A stretch of DNA of 64,000 bases. Source: Mesobacillus sp. S13 (lineage in GTDB: Bacteria > Bacillota > Bacilli > Bacillales > Cytobacillaceae). Below the pieces are notes generated by a model. It was not told the origin of the DNA and did not search any database. It saw only the letters and a list, made by a program, of their open reading frames with translations. Location of the stretch: the NCBI RefSeq assembly GCF_020422885.1, contig NZ_CP084622.1:4545001-4609000 (forward strand). The letters run 5' to 3'. Below are positions 1-8,200 of this stretch, piece by piece. Every line of letters begins with the position of its first letter. The first letter of the stretch is position 1. Position numbers and translations under genes: made by a program.

Positions 1-1
1 C

Positions 2-307
2 GATCATAAATACATCCCTTATTTCCAGGATGCATGCGACAACGACAAAGAAATCATCGTCCAAGTCGTCATCACCAAACGAGAGAACGACCCGGCAGCA
101 TTTTTGACCAAAGTATGCTGTGTGAAGAAGCTAAGTACGCATGCCAGCATTCTTTTAACCGGAAAGCTCACCAAACCGAAGAGCGATTATCCGGAAAAAT
201 TGCTGGAGTATCTGCTTGATAAAGGATTTAAAGGCGAAGAACTGCTTGCAGAATTCAAGGAAAAAATCATCACAAGGCCGCAAATTTTGCAGCCGAAAAA
301 AGTGTAA
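2..307 (+). CDS. YwpF-like protein, C-terminal part (cut by window edge)
   Basis: An open frame runs in from the left edge and stops at the TAA ending at 307, giving about 101 residues with no start codon in the window. The sequence is soluble and charged, with a predicted helical end (pattern YPEKLLEYLLDKGF). The neighbourhood (fabZ, flhP, flhO, mbl) matches the B. subtilis region where ywpF lies, and the sequence resembles what I recall of YwpF. YwpF is a small conserved Bacillus protein of unknown function. A hairpin terminator follows directly, so this is the last gene of its transcript. Identity is moderately sure; that it is a real gene end is more certain. Confidence 0.6.
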   Translation, partial: DHKYIPYFQDACDNDKEIIVQVVITKRENDPAAFLTKVCCVKKLSTHASILLTGKLTKPKSDYPEKLLEYLLDKGFKGEELLAEFKEKIITRPQILQPKKV

Positions 308-310
308 TGA

Positions 311-339
311 AACTCCCGCTGATTAGCTGGAGTTTTTTT
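311..339 (+). terminator. Rho-independent terminator of the YwpF-like gene
   Basis: The stem AACTCC / GGAGTT is followed by seven T residues, a few bases after the stop codon at 307. Confidence 0.75.
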
Positions 340-362
340 GTTGGCAAAAACGCAAAAAGAAT

Positions 363-391
363 GGGCAGGAATTTGCACACCTGCCCTTTTT
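363..391. terminator. Hairpin between convergent genes
   Basis: A perfect 7-bp stem GGGCAGG / CCTGCCC has T-runs on both sides (TTTTT on plus, ATTCTTTTT on minus). It lies just downstream of the minus-strand lipoprotein gene and can end transcription from both directions. Confidence 0.7.
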
Positions 392-394
392 GCA

Positions 395-685
395 TTATTG
401 ATCGTTGTTGTCCTCGTCGTTCATATCAAGCTTGTCCTCAACAGCATCTTCGCCTGGCTCGTTGTTGTCTTCCATCATGTCGCCATCGTTGTCAGTGTTG
501 ATGTCGTTGTTTTCGTCATTGTTGTCATCGATCATGCCGTCATCATCGACATTGCCGTTGTCATCTGCCGGATTCTCGATATCCACATCATCATCCGGAG
601 GAGGATCCTGGTCATTCGCACATCCAGCAAGGAACATAGCCGATAGCAATGAGCCACCGATTAACATTAATAGCTTTTTCTTCAT
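395..685 (-). CDS. Small acidic Asp/Asn-rich lipoprotein
   Basis: The 96-residue product starts with a lipoprotein signal peptide: Lys-rich n-region, hydrophobic core, and lipobox LAGC with the lipidated Cys at residue 22. The mature part is almost entirely Asp, Asn, Glu and Gly (DDDGMIDDNNDENND type) with no folded domain visible. It should be anchored on the outer face of the membrane. Such acidic tails can bind divalent cations, but no function can be assigned. An AAAGGGG ribosome site precedes the ATG. The strong codon bias of the repeats also produces long open frames on the other strand, which I do not regard as genes. Confidence 0.75.
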   Translation of the reverse strand: MKKKLLMLIGGSLLSAMFLAGCANDQDPPPDDDVDIENPADDNGNVDDDGMIDDNNDENNDINTDNDGDMMEDNNEPGEDAVEDKLDMNDEDNNDQ

Positions 686-1014
686 GAGTAAAAGCCCCTT
701 TCATTAATAGGTATTTTTAAGACCTTTTGCACGGGTCTGCAGTTAGATTGCCCACCAATGAAAAAAACTTGCATTATTTTGTAAAAAAATTGCATTGATA
801 AATAATTTTTCTTGTTTGTGTGTAAAGCAGCCTTCCATACAAAAGGGGATGCACTACCTGAAAAGTCTTGTTTATTACGAAAATGGCGGAACTTGGATTA
901 TAAAAGCCTAATTCTTTTACACTTAAAGCGAAAAAACTATAAATTGCATGAGGAATACTCCTCCAAAAGAGCTAATATCCTTGCTGGAAAAATTATTCTC
1001 TTAGTAAAGTGTGA

Positions 1015-1119
1015 TAATTGCACCGTTCTCCAGCCTAATTGCACGAAAACCAGGAATAATTGCACAATTATTGCCAATAATTGCACCGAAAAAAACCATA
1101 ATTGCACCTTCTACCTAAT
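1015..1119. repeat. 21-bp phased array A (core TAATTGCAC)
   Basis: Five copies of TAATTGCAC start at 1015, 1036, 1057, 1078 and 1099, spaced by exactly 21 bp. The 12 bp between cores differ from unit to unit. The array ends just before the fabZ terminator. Confidence 0.9.
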
Positions 1120-1124
1120 TATGT

Positions 1125-1156
1125 AAAAAAAGAACCCAACCAATGAAATTGGGTTC
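1125..1156 (-). terminator. fabZ terminator
   Basis: The stem GAACCCAA / TTGGGTTC is followed on the minus strand by seven T residues, 11 bp downstream of the fabZ stop. Confidence 0.85.
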
Positions 1157-1166
1157 ACTGCAACAT

Positions 1167-1589
1167 TTATTTTATCGCAAATGTAATTTCCGCTTCACAA
1201 GCCAATTCGCCATCAACTGTAGCGACCGCTTTTCCTTTTCCAATCGGGCCGCGCAGCTTGATCATCTCTACTTCCAGCCTGAGCTGGTCGCCTGGTTTTA
1301 CCTGTCTCTTAAAACGGCAATTGTCGATACCAGCGAAAAAGCCGATTTTGCCGCGGTTTTCTTCAAGCTTCAAAACGGCAACTGCTCCAACCTGAGCTAG
1401 AGCCTCAACAATCAGCACTCCAGGCATGACCGGGTAATCTGGGAAATGTCCGTTGAAGAACTCCTCATTAGCAGTCACATTTTTAATGCCGACTGCCCTT
1501 TTTCCCTCTTCGATTTCAATAATTTTATCAACTAGCAGAAATGGATAGCGGTGCGGGATGATTTCTTTGATTTGAGTGATGTCCATCAT
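1167..1589 (-). CDS. fabZ: 3-hydroxyacyl-ACP dehydratase FabZ
   Basis: This 140-residue hot-dog fold enzyme removes water from (3R)-hydroxyacyl-ACP in each cycle of type II fatty acid synthesis. The catalytic His lies in the [12 protein letters not shown] motif and the partner Glu in VEALAQVG, both intact. Length matches the family. The ATG at 1589 is preceded by GTAGGAGG at good spacing; a second ATG directly follows. It is the last gene of the flhO-flhP-membrane protein-fabZ run and is closed by a strong terminator. Proximity to flagellar genes is the usual Bacillus arrangement and does not imply a flagellar role. Confidence 0.97.
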   Translation of the reverse strand: MMDITQIKEIIPHRYPFLLVDKIIEIEEGKRAVGIKNVTANEEFFNGHFPDYPVMPGVLIVEALAQVGAVAVLKLEENRGKIGFFAGIDNCRFKRQVKPGDQLRLEVEMIKLRGPIGKGKAVATVDGELACEAEITFAIK

Positions 1590-1676
1590 AATTTAGTACC
1601 TCCTACTAATACTTACTAACCATTGTACTAAAAAACCCAACTAAAAAGGAAGGGAAACCTCCCTTCCTTCAAAAAA

Positions 1677-1940
1677 TTATTCTCTATTTACCAAATCAAT
1701 AATATGAGTCCAGGTTGACTTCTCAAAAACATCCTTCGCTTTGCCGCTTCCCATTACACCGTAGCCGAACATGGCGCCAAGCGTAATGCTTGCTGCGAAA
1801 AGAACGAGCACAATAATAATCCGAAGCCAGATCGGAATAAGGCGAACCCGGATTCTTTTCTTTTTCTCGCGTGTTTGCTTCTTCTCTTTTTTCACTTCTT
1901 CACGCGTTAATGCTTCTTGATTATTCTTGTTCAAAGCCAT
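1677..1940 (-). CDS. EpuA-like small membrane protein
   Basis: The product of 87 residues has a strongly basic N-terminal half (EEVKKEKKQTREKKKRIRVR) followed by one transmembrane helix (IIIVLVLFAASITLGAMFGYGV) and a short outer tail. This fits the EpuA family, often labelled 'DNA-directed RNA polymerase subunit beta' in databases. Nothing in the sequence supports an RNA polymerase role. I chose the ATG at 1940 because AAGAGGGGAAG precedes it; the upstream ATG at 1973 lies inside flhP without a ribosome site. Even so, it starts only about 20 bp after the flhP stop, so it is probably cotranscribed with flhP. Confidence 0.8.
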   Translation of the reverse strand: MALNKNNQEALTREEVKKEKKQTREKKKRIRVRLIPIWLRIIIVLVLFAASITLGAMFGYGVMGSGKAKDVFEKSTWTHIIDLVNRE

Positions 1941-1959
1941 ATTGATTGTTCTTCCCCTC

Positions 1960-2808
1960 TTAACGGATTCCATTCACTAGTCCGAGCATCTGATCAGCCA
2001 GTGTAATCGATTTCGAGTGGAACTGATAGCTCCTCTGTACATTGATTAAATCCGTCATTTCTTTGCTCATTTCTACATTCGATTGCTCCAGGACACGCTG
2101 CTCGATCGATACACGATCGCGCAATTGGCCAGTCAGATTAGTAAGGATGTCTCCTTCGTCTACTCCAAGTTCAGCCAGGTTGTCTGGCAATCCAAGCAGA
2201 TTCCCGCCTTTTTGCTCCAAAAATTGCGGCTTCTCAGCCAATACTACACCAAGATTGTATTCTTGGCTTGTCCCATCATACATTTCAGCCTTAAAACCGC
2301 CCGTTTCGTTAATCCTGAAATTTTTCACATTGCCTGCGATTGTAATTGGCTGGTTATTCTCATCTAGTATCGCATGCCCGTCGCTATTGACAAGCATTGA
2401 CTCATTATCAGACAGCGGTGACAAATAGAGTGCACCATTGCGTGTCAAACGCATCGCTGAACTTCCGTCTTCATTCTGGACCATCACCCGGTAAAATTGC
2501 CCTTCTGCCGTAAATGCCGTATCAAGCTCACGGCCGGTGGACTTCAGGCTGCCCTGTGAAAGAATCAGCTGGATTTGGCCAAGACGCGCACCCGTACCCT
2601 GACGGATATTAAATGGTGTCATCCGGTTCTGCGGCTCAAGCGCATTATTCGGCTGATTCCTGTATTCCTGAACAAGCAGATCGGTAAAAGAAGCTTCACG
2701 ACGCTTGTATCCTGCTGTATCGATATTGGCAAGGTTGTGGCTAATCATGTCCATCTGCTTTTGCAGCTGGGATAATGTATTGGTTGCGGTGATCATTGTT
2801 CTGTTCAT
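1960..2808 (-). CDS. flhP: Flagellar hook-basal body (rod) protein FlhP
   Basis: This 282-residue protein belongs to the FlgG/FlgF family of flagellar rod and hook proteins. The N-terminal helix motif ISHNLANIDTAGYKR and the C-terminal EQSNVEMSKEMTDLINVQRSYQ segment, which pair in the coiled-coil core of the rod, are both present, with a variable beta domain between them. It is exported by the flagellar type III system, so no Sec signal is expected. It sits directly downstream of its paralogue flhO, as in B. subtilis. An AGGT-containing ribosome site precedes the ATG. Confidence 0.93.
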   Translation of the reverse strand: MNRTMITATNTLSQLQKQMDMISHNLANIDTAGYKRREASFTDLLVQEYRNQPNNALEPQNRMTPFNIRQGTGARLGQIQLILSQGSLKSTGRELDTAFTAEGQFYRVMVQNEDGSSAMRLTRNGALYLSPLSDNESMLVNSDGHAILDENNQPITIAGNVKNFRINETGGFKAEMYDGTSQEYNLGVVLAEKPQFLEQKGGNLLGLPDNLAELGVDEGDILTNLTGQLRDRVSIEQRVLEQSNVEMSKEMTDLINVQRSYQFHSKSITLADQMLGLVNGIR

Positions 2809-2914
2809 ATTTTATACCTCAATACGCTTCCTGTATAGGTGAGCGATCCCTTTTAAAATTTGATCCAGAATTCTTATTCTTTCGATTTTCCTTCTAAAAT
2901 TCAACGCAGAATAA

Positions 2915-3733
2915 TTATAGCCTTCCGATTTCGTTCGCAGCCTTATCCATGCTTTTATCATAAGCCTGGAGTATCTTCTGGTTCGCTTCGAATGCCCGGT
3001 AGGCTGACATCATGTCGGTCATCGTCCTGCTGATATCGACGTTGGATTGTTCAAGGAACCCCTGCTGAGTCCTGAACTGGACGCCAGCTGTGCCAATAGC
3101 AATCGGCAATTCGCCGCCATCTTCCGTACGGAACAGTCCGTCACCTTCTTTAATCAACCGCTTCGGATTATTCGCATAGGCCACCCCAAGAGTTGCCTCC
3201 TCGCCATTTTCGCCGATTAGTACCCCGCCTTCATTTACTGTAAAACGGTCGCTCGAGAGCTGGATTTGCTGGCCAGCTGAATTCAAAACATAATGGCCGC
3301 TCCCAGTTGTTAAATAACCCTGCGCATCGATCGTGAAATTCCCATTCCTTGTATATCGAACCGTGCCATCTGTGTTGCGCACTGTAAAAAACACCGAGCC
3401 ATTTTCAGGCATATTTATATCTTGCAAGGCAACATCCGTCTTTCGCCCGGTTTCTCGCAAATCACCCTGGATGAATTTCGGAATCGCTTCTTGCATGTAA
3501 ACCCCTGTATTGATTGTGCCGATTTCCTTAGCAAACGGCAAATTCAAGCCCTTTTCAGTCGGGATTTGCTGCTTATCAAAGCGTTGAAGCAGCATGTCGG
3601 GGAAAGCCCGCATCCCTGCCTGATCCGCTTTATACCCCGGCGTATTGGCATTAGACATATTATTTGTCAGCATTTCCGTCCTGCGCTGCTGTGCAAGCAT
3701 ACCGGAAGCTACAGTGTAAAAACCTTTAAACAT
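2915..3733 (-). CDS. flhO: Flagellar hook-basal body (rod) protein FlhO
   Basis: The 272-residue product is a paralogue of FlhP, with the rod signature LTNNMSNANTPGYKADQ near residue 25 and the C-terminal QSNVDISRTMTDMMSAYRAFEANQ motif. It is predicted to build part of the distal or proximal rod of the flagellar basal body. Its ATG follows AGAGGTGG. The gene is separated from mbl by a terminator and has its own sigma-D promoter (3804-3830), so it starts a flagellar transcription unit that continues into flhP and possibly fabZ. Confidence 0.93.
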   Translation of the reverse strand: MFKGFYTVASGMLAQQRRTEMLTNNMSNANTPGYKADQAGMRAFPDMLLQRFDKQQIPTEKGLNLPFAKEIGTINTGVYMQEAIPKFIQGDLRETGRKTDVALQDINMPENGSVFFTVRNTDGTVRYTRNGNFTIDAQGYLTTGSGHYVLNSAGQQIQLSSDRFTVNEGGVLIGENGEEATLGVAYANNPKRLIKEGDGLFRTEDGGELPIAIGTAGVQFRTQQGFLEQSNVDISRTMTDMMSAYRAFEANQKILQAYDKSMDKAANEIGRL

Positions 3734-3803
3734 ACTTCCACCTCTATTGGAAAAATCCCTAACTTCTCAGGAAATTTTTTCACTACTTTCTATTATAAGA
3801 AAT

Positions 3804-3830
3804 ATATCGGCAAGAAACATTAAAAATTTG
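3804..3830 (-). promoter_or_regulatory. Sigma-D promoter of flhO-flhP
   Basis: On the minus strand, CAAA (-35) is followed by 15 bp and a perfect GCCGATAT (-10). This is the motility sigma factor consensus TAAA-N15-GCCGATAT with one mismatch, about 70 bp upstream of flhO. Confidence 0.85.
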
Positions 3831-3880
3831 CAGGAAAATGTAGGATTTTGGGTTTTATTCCAGAAATATTGGTGAAAAAG

Positions 3881-3930
3881 CAAAAAAATCTGGAATCCTT
3901 CGTATTCACTACCGAAGCAATTCCAGATTT
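3881..3930 (-). terminator. mbl terminator
   Basis: The inverted repeat AATCTGGAAT / ATTCCAGATT is followed by TTTTTTT on the minus strand, shortly after the mbl stop codon. It separates mbl from the flagellar genes. Confidence 0.85.
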
Positions 3931-3935
3931 TATTT

Positions 3936-4940
3936 TTATACGATTCTGCGACGGCCTGCAATCCGGTCGATATTATCAAGCATGATTCCAGTACCTATAG
4001 CAACGCAATCCATTGGATTATCAGCGATTAAAACCGGCACCTTTAGTTCTTCCTGCATCAATTGGTCGATTCCGTGAAGCAATGCGCCGCCGCCCGTCAA
4101 AATGACGCCGCGGTCAATGATGTCAGCGGACAATTCAGGTGGAGTCTTCTCCAACACTGTTTTTGCCGCCTGAACGATTACAGCGACTGATTCTCTCAAT
4201 GCTTTTTCTATCTCCTCAGAGCGAACGGAAATTGTGCGCGGAAGTCCGGATACCATATCGCGTCCGCGGATGTCCATTTCCTCACTGCGGCTGCCTGGGA
4301 AGACAGTTCCAATCTGAATCTTGATATTTTCAGCTGTTCTCTCACCAATCAACAGCTTGTATTCACGTTTAATGTAATTTAAAATTTCAGCGTCGAACTT
4401 GTCGCCGGCCATTTTAATGGACTGTGATGTAACAATATCGCCCATTGACAGGACAGCTACATCAGTCGTTCCGCCACCAATATCCACAACCATGTTCCCG
4501 CTAGGCTGGAAGATATCCATGCCAGCGCCGATTGCCGCAACCTTTGGCTCTTCTTCAAGATAGACCTTCTTGCCGCCACTCTTTTCAGCAGCTTCCTTGA
4601 TTGCCTTTTGCTCAACGCTTGTAATATTCGTCGGGCAGCAAATCAGGATGCGCGGCTTAGAAAGGAAGCCTTTTACATTCAATTTATTGATGAAATGCTT
4701 AAGCATAGACTCCGTTACATCGAAATCCGCGATTACTCCATCTTTCAACGGTCGAATCGCTACGATATTGCCAGGTGTACGCCCAACCATTTGGCGCGCC
4801 TCTTCCCCAACAGCCAAAACCTTATTCGTATTCTTATCAATCGCCACAACAGACGGTTCATTCAAGACAATTCCACGGCCTTTAACATGGATCAACACAT
4901 TGGCAGTACCAAGGTCAATCCCGATATCCCTAGCAAACAT
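3936..4940 (-). CDS. mbl: Rod-shape protein Mbl (MreB-like actin homologue)
   Basis: The 334-residue protein is an actin-fold ATPase of the MreB family. It forms membrane-associated filaments that guide the elongation wall-synthesis machinery. The phosphate-binding segments GIDLGTANVLI near the N-terminus and VVDIGGGTTDVAV, and the adenosine motif ILTGGGALL, are intact. The start MFARDIGIDLGTANVLIHVK matches B. subtilis Mbl rather than MreB. In B. subtilis spoIIID lies immediately upstream of mbl; here about 20 kb of type VII secretion genes separate them. Confidence 0.96.
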   Translation of the reverse strand: MFARDIGIDLGTANVLIHVKGRGIVLNEPSVVAIDKNTNKVLAVGEEARQMVGRTPGNIVAIRPLKDGVIADFDVTESMLKHFINKLNVKGFLSKPRILICCPTNITSVEQKAIKEAAEKSGGKKVYLEEEPKVAAIGAGMDIFQPSGNMVVDIGGGTTDVAVLSMGDIVTSQSIKMAGDKFDAEILNYIKREYKLLIGERTAENIKIQIGTVFPGSRSEEMDIRGRDMVSGLPRTISVRSEEIEKALRESVAVIVQAAKTVLEKTPPELSADIIDRGVILTGGGALLHGIDQLMQEELKVPVLIADNPMDCVAIGTGIMLDNIDRIAGRRRIV

Positions 4941-5202
4941 TTTTCTTTTTTCCTCCTTGACAAATGCGCTGGCTGCGGCTGATTTATCCTCGTTATCTCA
5001 GCTGTCGAAACCCCTCATCTATGTAAAATAGATCGCGATGTCCGAGATTACACAGACGCTGCCGCAATCTGCGAACCATATTCTACCCTAATTGTTTATT
5101 TTATCACAACAATAGTAAATAAGTAACTTCCAGCAGAAAAATTTGCAACAATTTGTTTAAATTTGTCACATATAAGTTACCAAGCAGATGGGCGTTCCCA
5201 AT
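4941..5202. other. mbl leader and promoter region
   Basis: About 260 bp between mbl and the terminator of the Ig-repeat gene. It holds a sigma-A-like promoter and a leader of roughly 130 bp ending in AAGGAGG before mbl. No gene is seen. Confidence 0.6.
5080..5109 (-). promoter_or_regulatory. Candidate sigma-A promoter of mbl
   Basis: TTGTGA (-35), 18 bp, TAGAAT (-10) on the minus strand, in an AT-rich context upstream of mbl. It would drive mbl separately from the island, consistent with mbl needing its own promoter after being parted from spoIIID. Confidence 0.45.
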
Positions 5203-5228
5203 AAAAGAACCCGAGATCTCTCCCGGGC
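5203..5228 (-). terminator. Terminator of the Ig-repeat gene
   Basis: A CCCGGGAGAGATCTCGGG hairpin followed by TTCTTTTA on the minus strand, 15 bp beyond the stop codon. It marks the downstream end of the island. Confidence 0.65.
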
Positions 5229-5242
5229 CTTTTTCATCCACC

Positions 5243-8200
5243 TTATTCTTCCTCAACCTTCACCTTGCGTCTGCGAACTAAAACTGTCGCTGCTGCCGCG
5301 ATCAGGCCGATGGCACCTGCTAGTGTGCCTCCCAGTAAAGGCTTGTTTTCAACAAACTTTACTAGCGCGCCTTTTTTGACGATTTCAAATGAAATGACTT
5401 TGCTTTTCTCATTTCCAGCATCATCATAGGCCGTTACTTTGATTTTGTATGGCTTGATTTCTGCCAGTTTTGTTTTGATCACCTGGTAGCCGTTTTCCTC
5501 GATGACATCACCTTTGAACAGCTCACCGTTAATCTCGACTGATTTCAGGGTGTCATTTGGATTATCCAGGCGGATGGTGATTTCTACTGGATCATAGTAT
5601 TTCTCTTTTTCTTTTACCCCTTCAACAACAACTTTCGGCGCCGTCTTGTCGATGATGAACTCGACGCTCAGCTGTTGGATATTGCCTGCCTTATCCTTTA
5701 CCTCGAAGAACATGACGTGCTTACCTTCTTCCTTGATGTGATCGCCAGCTTCATATGGCTTTCCGTCAAGCATCATCGCAATGATGTCATAAGCGCTCAT
5801 ATCCTCGATGAGCAGCTGCGGCAGCAGGTCTGTATTGAAGTACTTGTTCGAGATTGGCTCTTTGAACTTGATGACAGGGGACGTTTTGTCGATCGTAAAG
5901 ACGATTGTCCTTGTTGTCACGTTTTCAGCCAAATCTGTGACTACAGCTTTAAGGATATAATCCTGTTCATACTCAAGCTTTGTTCCATTTTTAAAAGGCT
6001 TGCCGTTCAGAGTGACGGATGTTTTGCTGGAGTCTAAATGAATATCTGAATACGTCACTTTTGGCGCGATGTCTTTGTTGAAGAATCCATCGAGCACGCC
6101 GGAAATATCAAGCTTCGGTTTTGTTGTATCAAGTGTGAAGCTGATTTCGAGCGATGTTTCATTGCCTGCCTTATCGCGTGCCAGGACCTTGTATGTGTAT
6201 TTCATTTCCCTGGCAGCAACCGGAACATTACGTCCCAGGTTCGGACCATTGTTCAATGTAGCAGAGACAATCATGTCCTCTGACTCATCAAGCGCAAACT
6301 CTGGAGTGAACACTTTATTGATGAACTCACCGTTCTTGATCACCCGGTTTTCGCCTTTGAATTTCGGCGTGATTACCGGTTTAGTCTTGTCGATCGTGAA
6401 TTTCACCGTGCTGCTGAAGCTGTTGCCCGCCTTGTCAGTCGCCTCCACAAGGATTGAATAATCGCCTTCCTTGCTGAAATTATGACTCAGGGATGCGACG
6501 CCATTTCTGACAGCGAAACCGCCAACACCGTAGCCAGCTCCATTCCTTGTAACAGTAATCTTGTTGATATCCAGATTCACGTCCCTGATGGCAACGCTGA
6601 CCTGTTTATCAACATTATAATAAGCATTATTCTCGACACCTTTAATTTCAATCGCCGGCTTTACCTTGTCGACTGTGAAGGTCATTTTCTTCGTAACAGG
6701 GCCATTGCCTGCTTTATCCGTTGCAGTCGCAAGAATTGTGTATAAGCCATCCTGTGTAAAATTGTAGCCCAGCTTCGAAAGCTTGCCAGTGTTTTTCCAA
6801 GTGCCGATTTTGAAGTTCGAACCATCTTTTGTTGCTGAGACATCCACATTGTTTGTGGCAAAGTTAAGCTCATCAATAGAAATGGTTACATTTTTACCGG
6901 ATGGGTTGAATGAGTTATCTTCAACACCATCGATTTTGACTACCGGGTTCGTCTTATCGATAATGAAGGCAATCTGGTCATGTTTCTTTTTATTGCCTGC
7001 CTTATCTGTCGTATCCAGGTTGATGACATAGCTGCCTTCTTCCTTGAATGTAAAATTCTTGACTGCAGCCGTTTTCCCTGACAGCACTGGTGCGCCAATG
7101 CTGTATGTCTTGCCATTTCGGCTCACATTCAATTTCGTTTGCGATAGGTCAACATTGCGGTCGGAAATCCTGATATTCACCGGTTTGTTTGTCCGGTAGT
7201 TATGGTCATCTTCCACGCCGGTGATGCTCAGTTCCGGTTCCACCTGGTCAATCGTGAAAAGAATTTTTTGCTCAGCCGCTTCATTTCCTGCAGCATCCTT
7301 CGAGCTTACAGTGATTTCGTAATCGCCGTCCTTCTCGAATTTATATCCCAATTCTGATCGTTTCGCGACATTTTTCCATTCGCCAATGGAGTAGTTCATC
7401 TTCACTCCATCCACTTCAACCTTGCGCGTAACTTTCAAATCCACCTTGTTATTCGCAAAATTCCGTTCTTCGACTGCGATATTCACTTCCCGGCTGCCAT
7501 TGTAGTACTTGCCGTCAGTTACGCCAGTAACCTTGACTTCAGGTTTTACATTATCGACTGTAAAATGAAGCTTCTGTTCTTCTGCTTCATTGCCAGCCTT
7601 ATCTTTTGCTTTGACGCTGAGTTCGTAATCGCCATCCTCATCGAACTGATGGCTCAGTGCAGAATCTTCCGCGGTATTTTTCCACTCACCGATTGAGTAG
7701 GTCTCACCATCTTTTACAACAGCAATATCAACGTCATTGAATTTGAAATTATGCTCTTTAACCTTGATCGTTACACTATTGCCCTTTTGGATAAACGCTC
7801 CGTCTGCAATACCTTTTGCTTCGACTACTGGAGCTGTATAGTCAATCGTGAACTTTACAGGTCCCAGTGAGTTTTCAAAGCCGAGGAAATCCGTTGATGT
7901 CAGGCTGATTTCATAATCACCCTCTTCGGTGAAGCTCAGCTTGCGGATCGCTTTTCTCAAACCGCCAGGAGTCAAGGATTCATTCCACTTTCCATCCCCG
8001 ATATTGAAGTCTTCCCCATCCTTCTTAACAACAAGTTCCGTCTTGCTCAGAAGGAAGGTCAAATCCTGGATCGAGATTTCAAGATTTTCAAGCTTTGGAT
8101 AGTGTCCGTTATGCTCAACGCCGAAAATCTTCAGTTCAGGTTTTGTGTTGTCGATCGTGAATTTGATCTCATCATGCTTTGTTGTATTGCCCGCCTTATC

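Larger units (their letters stand above)
686..1166. other. Intergenic region with repeat array
   Basis: This stretch carries the promoter region of the acidic lipoprotein gene, a 21-bp repeat array (1015-1119) and the fabZ terminator (1125-1156). The open frame at 812-1126 on the plus strand is made largely of the array and has no ribosome site. Confidence 0.7.

Noticed and set aside
405..707. Plus-strand Ser-rich open frame opposite the acidic lipoprotein
   Set aside because: It is the complement of GAT/AAT codon repeats; the minus-strand frame has a signal peptide, lipobox and ribosome site.
812..1126. Plus-strand open frame of 104 residues with NCT repeats
   Set aside because: It is made largely of array A (TAATTGCAC units), has no ribosome site and no resemblance to a protein family.
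1677..1973. RNA polymerase beta subunit identity for the small gene upstream of fabZ
   Set aside because: The product is a short basic protein with one TM helix; the polymerase label is a database carry-over for EpuA-like proteins.
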